Positions 57,091-64,000 of a stretch of 64,000 nt of DNA are shown here, piece by piece. The notes beneath the pieces are model-generated. The model saw nothing but the letters and a program-made list of their open reading frames with translations. It was not told the DNA's origin and did no database searches. Made by a program: the position numbers and the translations under genes. Origin of the DNA: Hydrogenophaga sp. (GTDB lineage Bacteria; Pseudomonadota; Gammaproteobacteria; Burkholderiales; Burkholderiaceae_C); the NCBI RefSeq assembly GCF_030158645.1, contig NZ_JAOASO010000033.1, positions 1 through 64,000 on the forward strand, given 5' to 3'. Position 1 is the first letter of the stretch. Each line of letters starts with the position of its first letter.

Positions 57091-58215
57091 CTATCCGCGG
57101 AAGTAGCGGTTGGGTACAAAAGGCATGGCGCTCACTTCCATCGGCACCGGCTTGCCGCGAACGATGGCGTGCAGGCGCGTGCCCACCGCAGCGTGCGCCG
57201 GGTTCACATAGCCCATGGCCACCGGTTTGTCGGCGCTGGGGCCCAGCAGGCCGCTGGTGACTTCACCGATGGTCTCGCCACCGGGGGTTTGCAACTCGGT
57301 GTGGTCGCGCACGGGAATGCGTTCGAGAGCAACCAGGCCCACGCGCTTGCGGGTCAGCGGCTCGGTGCCGTCGAGCTGGGCCAGCACACGGGCCGCGCCC
57401 GGGAAACCGCCCGCGCGCGCGCCGCCGGTGCGGCGCACCTTCTGCATGGCCCAGTTGAGTGCGGCCTCCACCGGTGTGGTGGAGGTGTCGATGTCGTTGC
57501 CGTAGAGGCACAGGCCGGCTTCCAGACGCAGCGAGTTGCGCGCACCCAGGCCCACCGGTTTCACCTCGGGTTCGGCCAGCAGGGCGCGGGCAAACGCTTC
57601 GGCGCGATCAGCCGGCACCGAGATCTCAAAACCGTCTTCTCCTGTGTAGCCGCTGCGGGTGATGAACAGGTCGGTGCCTTGCCAGGTGAAGGCGCCGCCG
57701 GTCATGAACACCAGCTTTTCAACGCCGGGCACGAGCCGCTGCAAAGCGGTCACGGCCTGCGGGCCTTGCAGCGCGAGCAGGCCACGGTCGAACTGGGGCT
57801 CCACGCTGCAGCGGCGGCCGATGCGGTCAACGATATGGGTCAGGTCGCCGTGTTTGCAGGCGCCGTTCACGATCACAAAGAGGTCCGCACCGCGGTTGAC
57901 GAACATCAGGTCGTCGATGATGCCGCCGGCGTCGTTGAGCAGCAGGCCGTAGCGCTGTTTGCCCACGGCCAGATCGATCACGTCCACCGGCATCAGCGAC
58001 TCGAAGGCCGCCGCAGCGTCAGCGCCGACCAGGCGCAACTGCCCCATGTGCGACACATCGAACAGGCCGGCGGCCGCGCGGGTGTGGTGGTGCTCGGCCA
58101 TCAGGCCGGCGGGGTACTGAACCGGCATGCTGTAGCCGGCAAACGGCACCATGCGGGCGCCGAGTTCGATGTGCAGGGCATGCAGCGGGGTTTTGAGGAG
58201 ATCGGTGTCGGACAC
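57091..58215 (-). CDS. gcvT: Aminomethyltransferase (glycine cleavage T-protein)
   Basis: This enzyme transfers the aminomethyl carbon from GcvH to tetrahydrofolate, releasing ammonia. The 374-residue protein begins at a GTG (58215; SDTDLLKTPLHALHIELGAR). It has SMPVQYPAGLMAEHHHTRA, LFDVSHMGQL, RSGYTGEDGFEISVPADRA and the catalytic-domain end PVPMEVSAMPFVPNRYFRG. The upstream in-frame GTG at 58260 borders the riboswitch and was rejected. The riboswitch lies 66 bases upstream. Confidence 0.95.
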   Translation of the reverse strand: MSDTDLLKTPLHALHIELGARMVPFAGYSMPVQYPAGLMAEHHHTRAAAGLFDVSHMGQLRLVGADAAAAFESLMPVDVIDLAVGKQRYGLLLNDAGGIIDDLMFVNRGADLFVIVNGACKHGDLTHIVDRIGRRCSVEPQFDRGLLALQGPQAVTALQRLVPGVEKLVFMTGGAFTWQGTDLFITRSGYTGEDGFEISVPADRAEAFARALLAEPEVKPVGLGARNSLRLEAGLCLYGNDIDTSTTPVEAALNWAMQKVRRTGGARAGGFPGAARVLAQLDGTEPLTRKRVGLVALERIPVRDHTELQTPGGETIGEVTSGLLGPSADKPVAMGYVNPAHAAVGTRLHAIVRGKPVPMEVSAMPFVPNRYFRG

Positions 58216-58281
58216 GGCGGCTCGCAGGCAAAAGGGGCAGGCCCCAAGGGGGCGGAACACGGTTCATCCGTGCGCTGCCCC

Positions 58282-58485
58282 ACTGTCCGCTTTACCTGAG
58301 AGATTCGCGCGGGCGATGCCGCGTTTGCTCCTTCGGTGGATCGCCTCCAGGGGCGACCTCTCTCCAGGGGGGTACACGGGCCTTGCGGCCTGTGTTCGTC
58401 AGTCCTTTTGCCTGAGCGTTCAGGGCCACTTGGGTGGCCTCCTGCGCCTTCGGCGGCCACCTCGGGGGTGGCACTCTCCTGACCC
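58282..58485 (-). promoter_or_regulatory. Tandem glycine riboswitch upstream of gcvT
   Basis: On the minus strand, aptamer 1 runs from GGAGAGTGCC (near 58480) through CCGAAGG and CTCAGGCAAAAGGAC (near 58400). Aptamer 2 runs from CTGGAGAGAGG (near 58365) through CCGAAGGAGCAAACGC and CTCAGGTAAAGCGGACAG (near 58283). The repeated GGAGAG, CCGAAGG and CTCAGG signatures are diagnostic of the glycine class. It likely turns on gcvTHP when glycine is high. Confidence 0.95.
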
Positions 58486-58521
58486 GGTCGAGTGTAGCCG
58501 AGAGCTGCGTATTGGTGGGTT

Positions 58522-59028
58522 TCAGGCGCCTTCCAGGGCGGACTCGGGCAGCAGTTTGGCCAGGCGCTCGCTGATGGCGTCGGCCCGGCCCGGGCCGGCC
58601 AGGCGTTCGATGGCCACCAGCATCTCGCGGCTCACCACCAGCATGGCCGGCGCATCGCGGGCTTCGCGCAAGGCTTCACGAAACTGCAGGGCCAGGGCTT
58701 TGTCTCTGGGGGCAAACATGCGTTCGCTCAGGTCAAACAAAAACATGCGGGCACTCGCGAGCGAGCGGGGACCCGAGAAGGCATCAACCGAGCCTTTGCC
58801 CGCGGCGGGCTCGGGTGCCGTCGCCGGGGCGGGTGGTGTTTCGTCAACGATGTAACCCTGTGCCAGCAACTCGCGCACGATCTCCGCGCCCAGGCCACCA
58901 AAGAGTGCCTGCAGCGAGGCCGTGGCCTTGCGACCGTCGGCCACCAGCAGCACGGCGCGTTCGCGCTGGCCCAGGGTGCGTTGGCCGGGCTGCAGCTCGG
59001 CACGGCCCTTGTCGGTCTTGTTCAGCAT
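58522..59028 (-). CDS. Hypothetical protein, helical, Burkholderiales-type
   Basis: The 168-residue protein starts MLNKTDKGRAELQPGQRTLG and has an N-terminal helical region (RAVLLVADGRKATASLQALF) that looks like a winged-helix or helical bundle. An Ala/Pro linker and a C-terminal helical region (MFLFDLSERMFAPRDKALAL) follow. No conserved domain was recognised. I chose ATG 59028; upstream codons include the region of the ETF-QO terminator. It lies between the riboswitch and ETF-QO, with unknown function. Confidence 0.6.
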   Translation of the reverse strand: MLNKTDKGRAELQPGQRTLGQRERAVLLVADGRKATASLQALFGGLGAEIVRELLAQGYIVDETPPAPATAPEPAAGKGSVDAFSGPRSLASARMFLFDLSERMFAPRDKALALQFREALREARDAPAMLVVSREMLVAIERLAGPGRADAISERLAKLLPESALEGA

Positions 59029-59101
59029 GGTGAGGCGGGTGTGAAAGCGAAAACCCGCACTGTGGCCAGACCTTGTGACGAAGCGGTGAAACGCAGACGT
59101 G

Positions 59102-59124
59102 AAAAAGCCGCCCGCAGGCGGCTT
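59102..59124 (-). terminator. Terminator after ETF-QO gene
   Basis: On the minus strand AAGCCGCC pairs with GGCGGCTT around a short loop and is followed by TTT. It lies 32 bases after the ETF-QO stop and before the hypothetical gene. Confidence 0.85.
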
Positions 59125-59156
59125 CTGGCGCGAATGCTGAAAGAGCGTGACTTCGC

Positions 59157-60842
59157 TCACATGCCCGCGTAGTTGGGCCCACCGCCGCCTTCGGGTGTGA
59201 CCCACACGATGTTCTGCGTCGGGTCCTTGATGTCGCAGGTCTTGCAGTGCACGCAGTTCTGCGCGTTGATCTGCAGGCGGTCGGTGTTGTCGTCGTTCTT
59301 CACGTACTCGTACACGCCGGCCGGGCAGTAACGGCTCTCGGGCCCGGCGTACTTGGCCAGGTTGATCTGCACCGGCACTGTGTTGTTGCGCAGCGTGAGG
59401 TGGGCGGGCTGGTTCTCTTCGTGGTTGGTGTTGCTCACGAACACGCTGGAGAGTTTGTCGAAGGTGATCTTGCCGTCGGGCTTGGGGTAGCTGATCTTCG
59501 GCATCTCGGCCGCCGGGCGCAGCTTCAGGTGGTCGGGCGTGGTGTTGTGCAGCGTCCAGGGCGGCGTTTTCACGCCCACCTTGGGCAGGAACCAGTGCTC
59601 CACACCCGTCATGAGCTTGCCCAGCAACGGGCTCTTCTTGAACCAGTTCTTGAAGTTGCGGTAGGTCCAGAGCTCTTCGTGCAGCCAGCTTTTCTCGAAG
59701 CGCTCGGTGAAGCCGGCGAGTTCGTCACTCTGGCGGCCGGCGGCGACCGCTTCAAACGCGGCTTCGGCGCAGAGCATGCCGCTCTTGATGGCGGCGTGGC
59801 TGCCCTTGATGCGCGCGGCGTTCAGGAAACCAGCGTTGCAACCCACCATGGCGCCCCCGGGGAACACCAGCTTGGGCAGGGCCTGTGGCGTGCCGTTGTT
59901 GAGTGCGCGCGCGCCATAACCCAGGCGCTTGCCGCCGGCAATGTGGGCCTGGATGCTGGGGTGCGTTTTCCAGCGCTGCATTTCTTCAAACGGTGACATC
60001 CAGGGGTTCTGGTAGTCCAGGCCCACCACCAGGCCCAGCGTGACCTTGTTGCCTTCAAGGTGGTAGAGAAAACCGCCGCCGAAGGTGTCGGCATCCATGG
60101 GCCAGCCGGCGGTGTGCACCACCAGACCCGGCTTGGCCTTGTCGGCCGGGATCTCCCAGAGTTCCTTGATGCCGATGGCGAAGGTCTGCGCGTCCTTGCC
60201 TTCGGTGAGCTTGTATTTGGCGATGAGTTGTTTGCCCAGGTGGCCGCGTGCGCCTTCGGCGAACACGGTGTACTTGGCGTGCAGTTCCATGCCGAGCTGG
60301 AAGTGGCCGGTGGGTTCACCGTCCTTGCCCAGGCCCAGGTGGCCGGTGGCCACGCCTTTGACCGAGCCGTCGTCGTTGTACAGCACCTCGGCCGCGGTGA
60401 AGCCGGGGAAGATCTCCACGCCCAGGGCTTCGGCCTGCTCGCCCAGCCACTTGGTGACCGCACCCAGGCTGATCACGTAGCAGCCGTCGTTGTGGAAGTT
60501 GCGCGGCATCAGCCAGTCGGGCGTGCGGGTGGAGCCCGTCTCGGTCAGCACGAGCAAGTCATCGCCGGTCACGGGTTGGTGCAGCGGGGCGCCGCGCTCT
60601 TTCCAGTCGGGGAAGAGCTCGGTGATGGCGATCGGGTCCATCACCGCGCCGCTCAGGATGTGCGCGCCGGGCTCGGAGCCTTTTTCCAGCACGCACACGT
60701 TGATCTCGCTGCCCTTTTCGGTGGCGAGCTGTTTCAGGCGGATGGCGGTGGACAGGCCTGCGGGTCCGCCGCCGACCACGACCACGTCGTATTCCATGGC
60801 TTCGCGGGGGCCGAACTGGGCCAGCAATTCATCGTGGGTCAT
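59157..60842 (-). CDS. Electron transfer flavoprotein-ubiquinone oxidoreductase
   Basis: This membrane-associated flavoprotein passes electrons from ETF (fed by fatty acid and amino acid dehydrogenases) to ubiquinone. The 561-residue protein has the FAD loop VVVVGGGPAGLSTAIRL, the quinone-site region LHNTTPDHLKLRPAAEMPKI, and the C-terminal [4Fe-4S] motif CPAGVYEYVKNDD...INAQNCVHCKTCDIKDP. It starts at ATG 60842 and is monocistronic, with the terminator above. No ETF genes are in the window. Confidence 0.96.
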   Translation of the reverse strand: MTHDELLAQFGPREAMEYDVVVVGGGPAGLSTAIRLKQLATEKGSEINVCVLEKGSEPGAHILSGAVMDPIAITELFPDWKERGAPLHQPVTGDDLLVLTETGSTRTPDWLMPRNFHNDGCYVISLGAVTKWLGEQAEALGVEIFPGFTAAEVLYNDDGSVKGVATGHLGLGKDGEPTGHFQLGMELHAKYTVFAEGARGHLGKQLIAKYKLTEGKDAQTFAIGIKELWEIPADKAKPGLVVHTAGWPMDADTFGGGFLYHLEGNKVTLGLVVGLDYQNPWMSPFEEMQRWKTHPSIQAHIAGGKRLGYGARALNNGTPQALPKLVFPGGAMVGCNAGFLNAARIKGSHAAIKSGMLCAEAAFEAVAAGRQSDELAGFTERFEKSWLHEELWTYRNFKNWFKKSPLLGKLMTGVEHWFLPKVGVKTPPWTLHNTTPDHLKLRPAAEMPKISYPKPDGKITFDKLSSVFVSNTNHEENQPAHLTLRNNTVPVQINLAKYAGPESRYCPAGVYEYVKNDDNTDRLQINAQNCVHCKTCDIKDPTQNIVWVTPEGGGGPNYAGM

Positions 60843-60974
60843 CGGGGGGTCTCGCAGATAATGATTTTTGAGAAGGCGCAGAGTGTGCCTTGCGTGTCAC
60901 TCGACAGACAGCATTTTATGCGGCACCCGCACAAAATCGAACGGTCGTACTAATCTTCACTGAGGGCTTGCATC

Positions 60975-61757
60975 GTGGCATACAGCATGGACTTGTCGGG
61001 CCGCGTGGCCTTGATCACCGGCGCATCGGGCGGCCTGGGCGAGCAGTTTGCCAAAACCCTGGCCAAGGCGGGCGCCGCCGTGGTGCTGGCCAGCCGCCGC
61101 ACCGACCGCCTCATGGCCCTGCGCGCGCACATCGAAGCCGAGGGCGGCGACGCCCACGTGGTGGCCATGGACGTGACCGATCAGGCTTCCATCAAGGCGG
61201 CCGTGGCACACGCCGAAACCGAGGTGGGCGCGATCGACATCCTGGTGAACAACTCGGGCGTGAGCACCACGCAGCGGCTGCAGGACGTGAGCGAGGAAGA
61301 CTACGACTTCATCTTCAACACCAACACCAAGGGCGCGTTCTTTGTGGCGCAGGAAGTCGGCAAACGCATGCTGGCGCGTGCCAAGGGCGCTGCACCCGGC
61401 ACCTACGTGGGCGGGCGCATCGTCAACATCGCATCCATGGCCGGCCTGAAGGTGCTGCCGCAGATCGGCGTGTATTGCATGAGCAAGGCGGCGGTGGTGC
61501 AGATGACCAAGGCGATGGCGGTGGAGTGGGGCAAGTTCGGCATCAACGTGAACGCCATCTGCCCGGGCTACATCGACACCGAGATCAACCACCACCACTG
61601 GCAGACCGAACAGGGCCAGAAGCTCATCGGCATGCTGCCGCGCAAACGCGTGGGCGTGCCGACCGATCTGGACGCGGTGCTGGTGATGCTGTGTTCGAAC
61701 GAGAGCCATTTCATCAACGGCGCCGTGATTGCGGCGGACGATGGCTTTGGCGCCTGA
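60975..61757 (+). CDS. Short-chain dehydrogenase/reductase
   Basis: The 260-residue SDR has the cofactor loop GRVALITGASGGLGEQFAKT, the catalytic segment IVNIASMAGLK and YCMSKAAVVQMTK, and the C-terminal GAVIAADDGFGA. The substrate is unknown; FabG-like 3-oxoacyl reduction is possible. I use the GTG 60975 (8 bases after GAGGG); an ATG at 60987 is the alternative. It leads an operon with the DMT gene and thioesterase. Confidence 0.9.
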   Translation: MAYSMDLSGRVALITGASGGLGEQFAKTLAKAGAAVVLASRRTDRLMALRAHIEAEGGDAHVVAMDVTDQASIKAAVAHAETEVGAIDILVNNSGVSTTQRLQDVSEEDYDFIFNTNTKGAFFVAQEVGKRMLARAKGAAPGTYVGGRIVNIASMAGLKVLPQIGVYCMSKAAVVQMTKAMAVEWGKFGINVNAICPGYIDTEINHHHWQTEQGQKLIGMLPRKRVGVPTDLDAVLVMLCSNESHFINGAVIAADDGFGA

Positions 61758-62702
61758 ATGAGCGTTGCCGTTCTGGGTCGGCCTCCGGGCTGGCCGCCGG
61801 GCATGGTCGCCGGCATTCTGGCGGGTGTGGGCGCGGGCGCGTTCTGGGGGACGACTTTCATCGCGCCCCTGATGGCACCCGGTTTCAGCTCGATCGACCT
61901 CACGGTGGGGCGTTACCTGTCGTGTGGCCTGTTGTCGGTGGTGCTGTTGCTCTGGGCCGCGTTGCGGGGTGATGCGCAACGACCCACGCTGGCCCAGGCG
62001 GGTGCGGCGCTCTGGCTCAGCCTGCTGGGCTACACGGGTTACTACCTGCTGCTGGTGCTGGCCATCCAGGCCGCGGGTGCGGCGCTGCCGGTGCTGATCA
62101 TCGGCACCATCCCGCTGTGGATCATGTTGCTCGGCAAGCCGAAGGGCCTGCGCTGGCGTTCGCTGGTACCGGGTTTGCTGCTCACCGTGGCGGGCATGGC
62201 GCTGATGATGCAGGCCACGGCGCACGGGCAGGACGACGGCGTGGCCACGGACCTGTGGCTGGGCATTGTCTATGCGGTGCTGGCCATGCTGTCCTGGACC
62301 GCCTTCGGATTGCTCAACGCCCGCTGGCTGGCCAGGCACCCCGAGGTGAACTCCACCCTGTGGGCCAACTGGCTGGGCGTGGCCGCGGGCGCGGGCGCGC
62401 TCGCCATCTGGGCGGTGGCAGGCACCGACCTGGCCACGCTGGTCGCGCGCCCGGGCTTCGGCACCTTCGTGCTGGTGTGCGCCGTGACCGGCATCGGTGC
62501 GGCCTGGGTGGCTTCGGTGCTCTGGAACATGGCCAGCCGCCGGCTCAGCGCCAGCTTGGCTGGGCAACTCATCGTCAGTGAGACGGTGTTCGGGCTGGTC
62601 TACAGCTTCGCCTGGGACGGTGCCTGGCCGGCTGCTTTGCAGTGGGCCGCGTGTGCGCTGTTCGTGCTCGGCATCCTCGCGTCCATCAAGGCCCACCGAT
62701 GA
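61758..62702 (+). CDS. EamA/DMT-family transporter
   Basis: The 314-residue protein has ten membrane segments in two EamA repeats (VAGILAGVGAGAFWGTTFIA; FVLVCAVTGIGAAWVASVLW). Its ATG directly follows the SDR stop, and its stop overlaps the thioesterase start (ATGA), so the three genes are one transcript. Substrate unknown. Confidence 0.86.
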   Translation: MSVAVLGRPPGWPPGMVAGILAGVGAGAFWGTTFIAPLMAPGFSSIDLTVGRYLSCGLLSVVLLLWAALRGDAQRPTLAQAGAALWLSLLGYTGYYLLLVLAIQAAGAALPVLIIGTIPLWIMLLGKPKGLRWRSLVPGLLLTVAGMALMMQATAHGQDDGVATDLWLGIVYAVLAMLSWTAFGLLNARWLARHPEVNSTLWANWLGVAAGAGALAIWAVAGTDLATLVARPGFGTFVLVCAVTGIGAAWVASVLWNMASRRLSASLAGQLIVSETVFGLVYSFAWDGAWPAALQWAACALFVLGILASIKAHR

Positions 62703-63121
62703 AATTTGAACTGCCCGAGAAGAAAAAGGCGGTGTTTCGCATGACCATCCCCATCCGCTGGGGCGACATGGACGCGATGGGGCATGTGAACAACACCACC
62801 TACTTCCGGTACCTCGAGACGATCCGCATCGAGTGGATGCGCAGCATCGGCTGCCAACCCGACCCGCAGGGCGAGGGCCCGGTGATCGTCAACGCCTTCT
62901 GCACCTTCCACAAGCAGCTCGAATACCCGGGTGATGTCATCGCCACCCTGTTCGCCAGCGACGTGGGGCGCAGCAGCTTCGAGACGTGGTGCACGCTCAC
63001 GCGAAGCGACGACCCGCAAACGATCTACGCCTCGGGTGGTGCCACCACGGTATGGGTGGATTTCCCGAAGCAGAAGTCGGCACCGATTCCCGACAAGCTG
63101 CTGCGGTACCTGCACGACTGA
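62699..63121 (+). CDS. Acyl-CoA thioesterase, hot-dog fold
   Basis: The 140-residue protein is a 4HBT-type thioesterase with the catalytic aspartate in IRWGDMDAMGHVNNTTYFRY. A FabZ/YbgC-like core follows (VIVNAFCTFHKQLEYPGDVI). It hydrolyses acyl-CoA, substrate unknown. It overlaps the DMT gene by four bases (ATGA), ending the operon with the SDR. Confidence 0.88.
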   Translation: MKFELPEKKKAVFRMTIPIRWGDMDAMGHVNNTTYFRYLETIRIEWMRSIGCQPDPQGEGPVIVNAFCTFHKQLEYPGDVIATLFASDVGRSSFETWCTLTRSDDPQTIYASGGATTVWVDFPKQKSAPIPDKLLRYLHD

Positions 63122-63123
63122 CT

Positions 63124-63702
63124 TCAGGCGGGCTTGGCCTTCGGCACCCGCCCCATCGCATAAAACTCCGGGTTTGGCATCATGTTGCTGAAGCTGGCCA
63201 TGCGGTTGGACAGGCCGAAGAACGCGGTGATGGCTGCGATGTCCCAGATGTCTTCGTCGGAGAAACCGTGGGCGTGCAGTGGCGCGAAGTCGTCGTCGTT
63301 GATCTCGTGGGAGGCCAGGCAGACTTTCATCGCGAAGTCCAGCATGGCTTTCTGGCGCGGGGTGATGTCGGCCTTGTGGTGGTTCACGGCCACCTGATCG
63401 GCCACCAACGGCTTCTTCTCGTAAATGCGCAGGATGGCGCCGTGCGCCACCACGCAATACAGGCAGTGGTTGGCCGCGCTGGTGGTGGTCACGATCATTT
63501 CGCGGTCGCCCTTGGTCAGCGATCCTTCTTCCTTGAGCATGAGCGCGTCGTGGTAGGCGAAGAACGCGCGCCACTCGGCGGGGCGGCGGGCCAGCGCCAG
63601 GAACACGTTGGGCACAAAACCGGCCTTGGCCTGCACTTCCAGCACTTTCGCCTTGATGTCTTCGGGCAGGTCGTTGATGTCGGGCGCGGGGTAGCGGTTC
63701 AT
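63124..63702 (-). CDS. Peroxidase-related/carboxymuconolactone decarboxylase-family protein
   Basis: The 192-residue protein has the AhpD-like redox motif SAANHCLYCVVAHGAILRIY, with a CxxC and a histidine. An AhpD/CMD fold with N-terminal VLEVQAKAGFVPNVFLALAR is seen. Peroxiredoxin-linked or CMD activity is likely. ATG 63702 was chosen over the longer in-frame start. It is divergent from the gene at 63812. Confidence 0.84.
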   Translation of the reverse strand: MNRYPAPDINDLPEDIKAKVLEVQAKAGFVPNVFLALARRPAEWRAFFAYHDALMLKEEGSLTKGDREMIVTTTSAANHCLYCVVAHGAILRIYEKKPLVADQVAVNHHKADITPRQKAMLDFAMKVCLASHEINDDDFAPLHAHGFSDEDIWDIAAITAFFGLSNRMASFSNMMPNPEFYAMGRVPKAKPA

Positions 63703-63811
63703 GTCGGTCTCCGGTGGGTGCAGGTTGTGTTGGACGCAACGCATCGTACCGGCCGCTGCGCCCCTGCGGTATCGTTGTCGCGACTCCCTTTCCCAACCCC
63801 CGGATCACACC

Positions 63812-64000
63812 ATGCAAGACAACAACGACCCCGAGTTCGAACGCGGCCTGGCCATGCGCAAGCAGGTCATGGGCGAGGCCTTCGTGGCCAACGCCTTGGC
63901 CAACATGACCCCCTTCACCGAGCCGATCCAGCAACACATCACGCGCAAGGCCTGGGGTGACGTGTGGCAGCGCGGCACCCTGGACTTGAAAACGCGCAGC
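63812..64000 (+). CDS. Carboxymuconolactone decarboxylase-family protein, partial
   Basis: The first 63 codons are in the window; the gene is cut at the right edge. They read MQDNNDPEFERGLAMRKQVM and later TRKAWGDVWQRGTLDLKTRS, matching the 4-carboxymuconolactone decarboxylase (PcaC) family start. The full role cannot be judged from this fragment. Confidence 0.75.
   Translation, partial: MQDNNDPEFERGLAMRKQVMGEAFVANALANMTPFTEPIQQHITRKAWGDVWQRGTLDLKTRS

Noticed and set aside
60937-60950. Possible TetR-type operator CGAACGGTCGTACT upstream of ETF-QO
   Set aside because: The dyad is only three bases per arm and too weak to support without comparison to other genes.

Overview
The window is a high-GC stretch of bacterial chromosome with closely packed genes on both strands. 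It looks like a betaproteobacterium of the Burkholderiales, most likely a Comamonadaceae member near Hydrogenophaga or Acidovorax. The evidence is the order tyrA-pheA-serC-gyrA / ompA-ubiG-gph-ssrA, a tmRNA tag reading ANDERFALAA, an intracellular PHB depolymerase with a cysteine nucleophile, a QueE with the CX14CX2C cluster loop, and a PEP-CTERM-like protein. The genus is an inference. No transposase, phage gene, tRNA, rRNA or CRISPR array was seen.

Layout. 1-4924 (minus): tyrA (fragment), pheA, serC and gyrA, tightly coupled. 5184-7713 (plus): ompA with terminator, ubiG-gph, and ssrA with its own promoter and terminator. 7755-19293: an accessory sensory and stress block with cytochrome c, a host-attachment/baeRF-like protein, CFA synthase, a CRP/FNR regulator, two PAS histidine kinases (the second frameshifted), a NarL-type regulator, a CheB-CheR-PAS fusion, and a phosphoribosyltransferase plus alpha/beta hydrolase pair. 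Four TTGA-type dyads precede transcription units in this block, which suggests a small regulon of the local FNR-like protein. 19351-24377: DUF2062, pseudouridine synthase, DUF2726, hydrolase, EI24 and MoaB/CinA-like genes. 24381-29469: glnA with NtrC-like and sigma-54 sites, a small secreted protein, glnL and glnG. 29456-36315 (minus): a nine-gene run ending in thyA, a DMT transporter, folA, queE, queD and xth, most junctions overlapping by 4 bases. 36351-44055: YihY, P450 with a divergent Cys-rich secreted peptide, hydrolase-metY, a CBS protein, phaZ and a GST. 44101-44336: two inverted copies of a palindromic repeat. 44374-51436: cupin, aroC, MFS, DMT, aroQ, an SGNH hydrolase with a PEP-CTERM-like tail, aroE and a DsbA-family protein. 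51440-58485: a B12-type radical SAM protein and gcvT-gcvH-gcvP behind a tandem glycine riboswitch. 58522-64000: hypothetical gene, ETF-ubiquinone oxidoreductase, an SDR-DMT-thioesterase operon and two carboxymuconolactone-decarboxylase-family genes, the last cut by the window end.

Metabolic themes. Aromatic amino acid genes (tyrA, pheA, aroC, aroQ, aroE) are scattered through the window. Nitrogen assimilation (glnA-glnL-glnG) forms one regulated cluster. One-carbon metabolism appears as thyA, folA and gcvTHP. The most unusual parts are the FNR-like regulon at 8-19 kb, the broken second kinase, and the inverted repeat pair at 44.1-44.3 kb.
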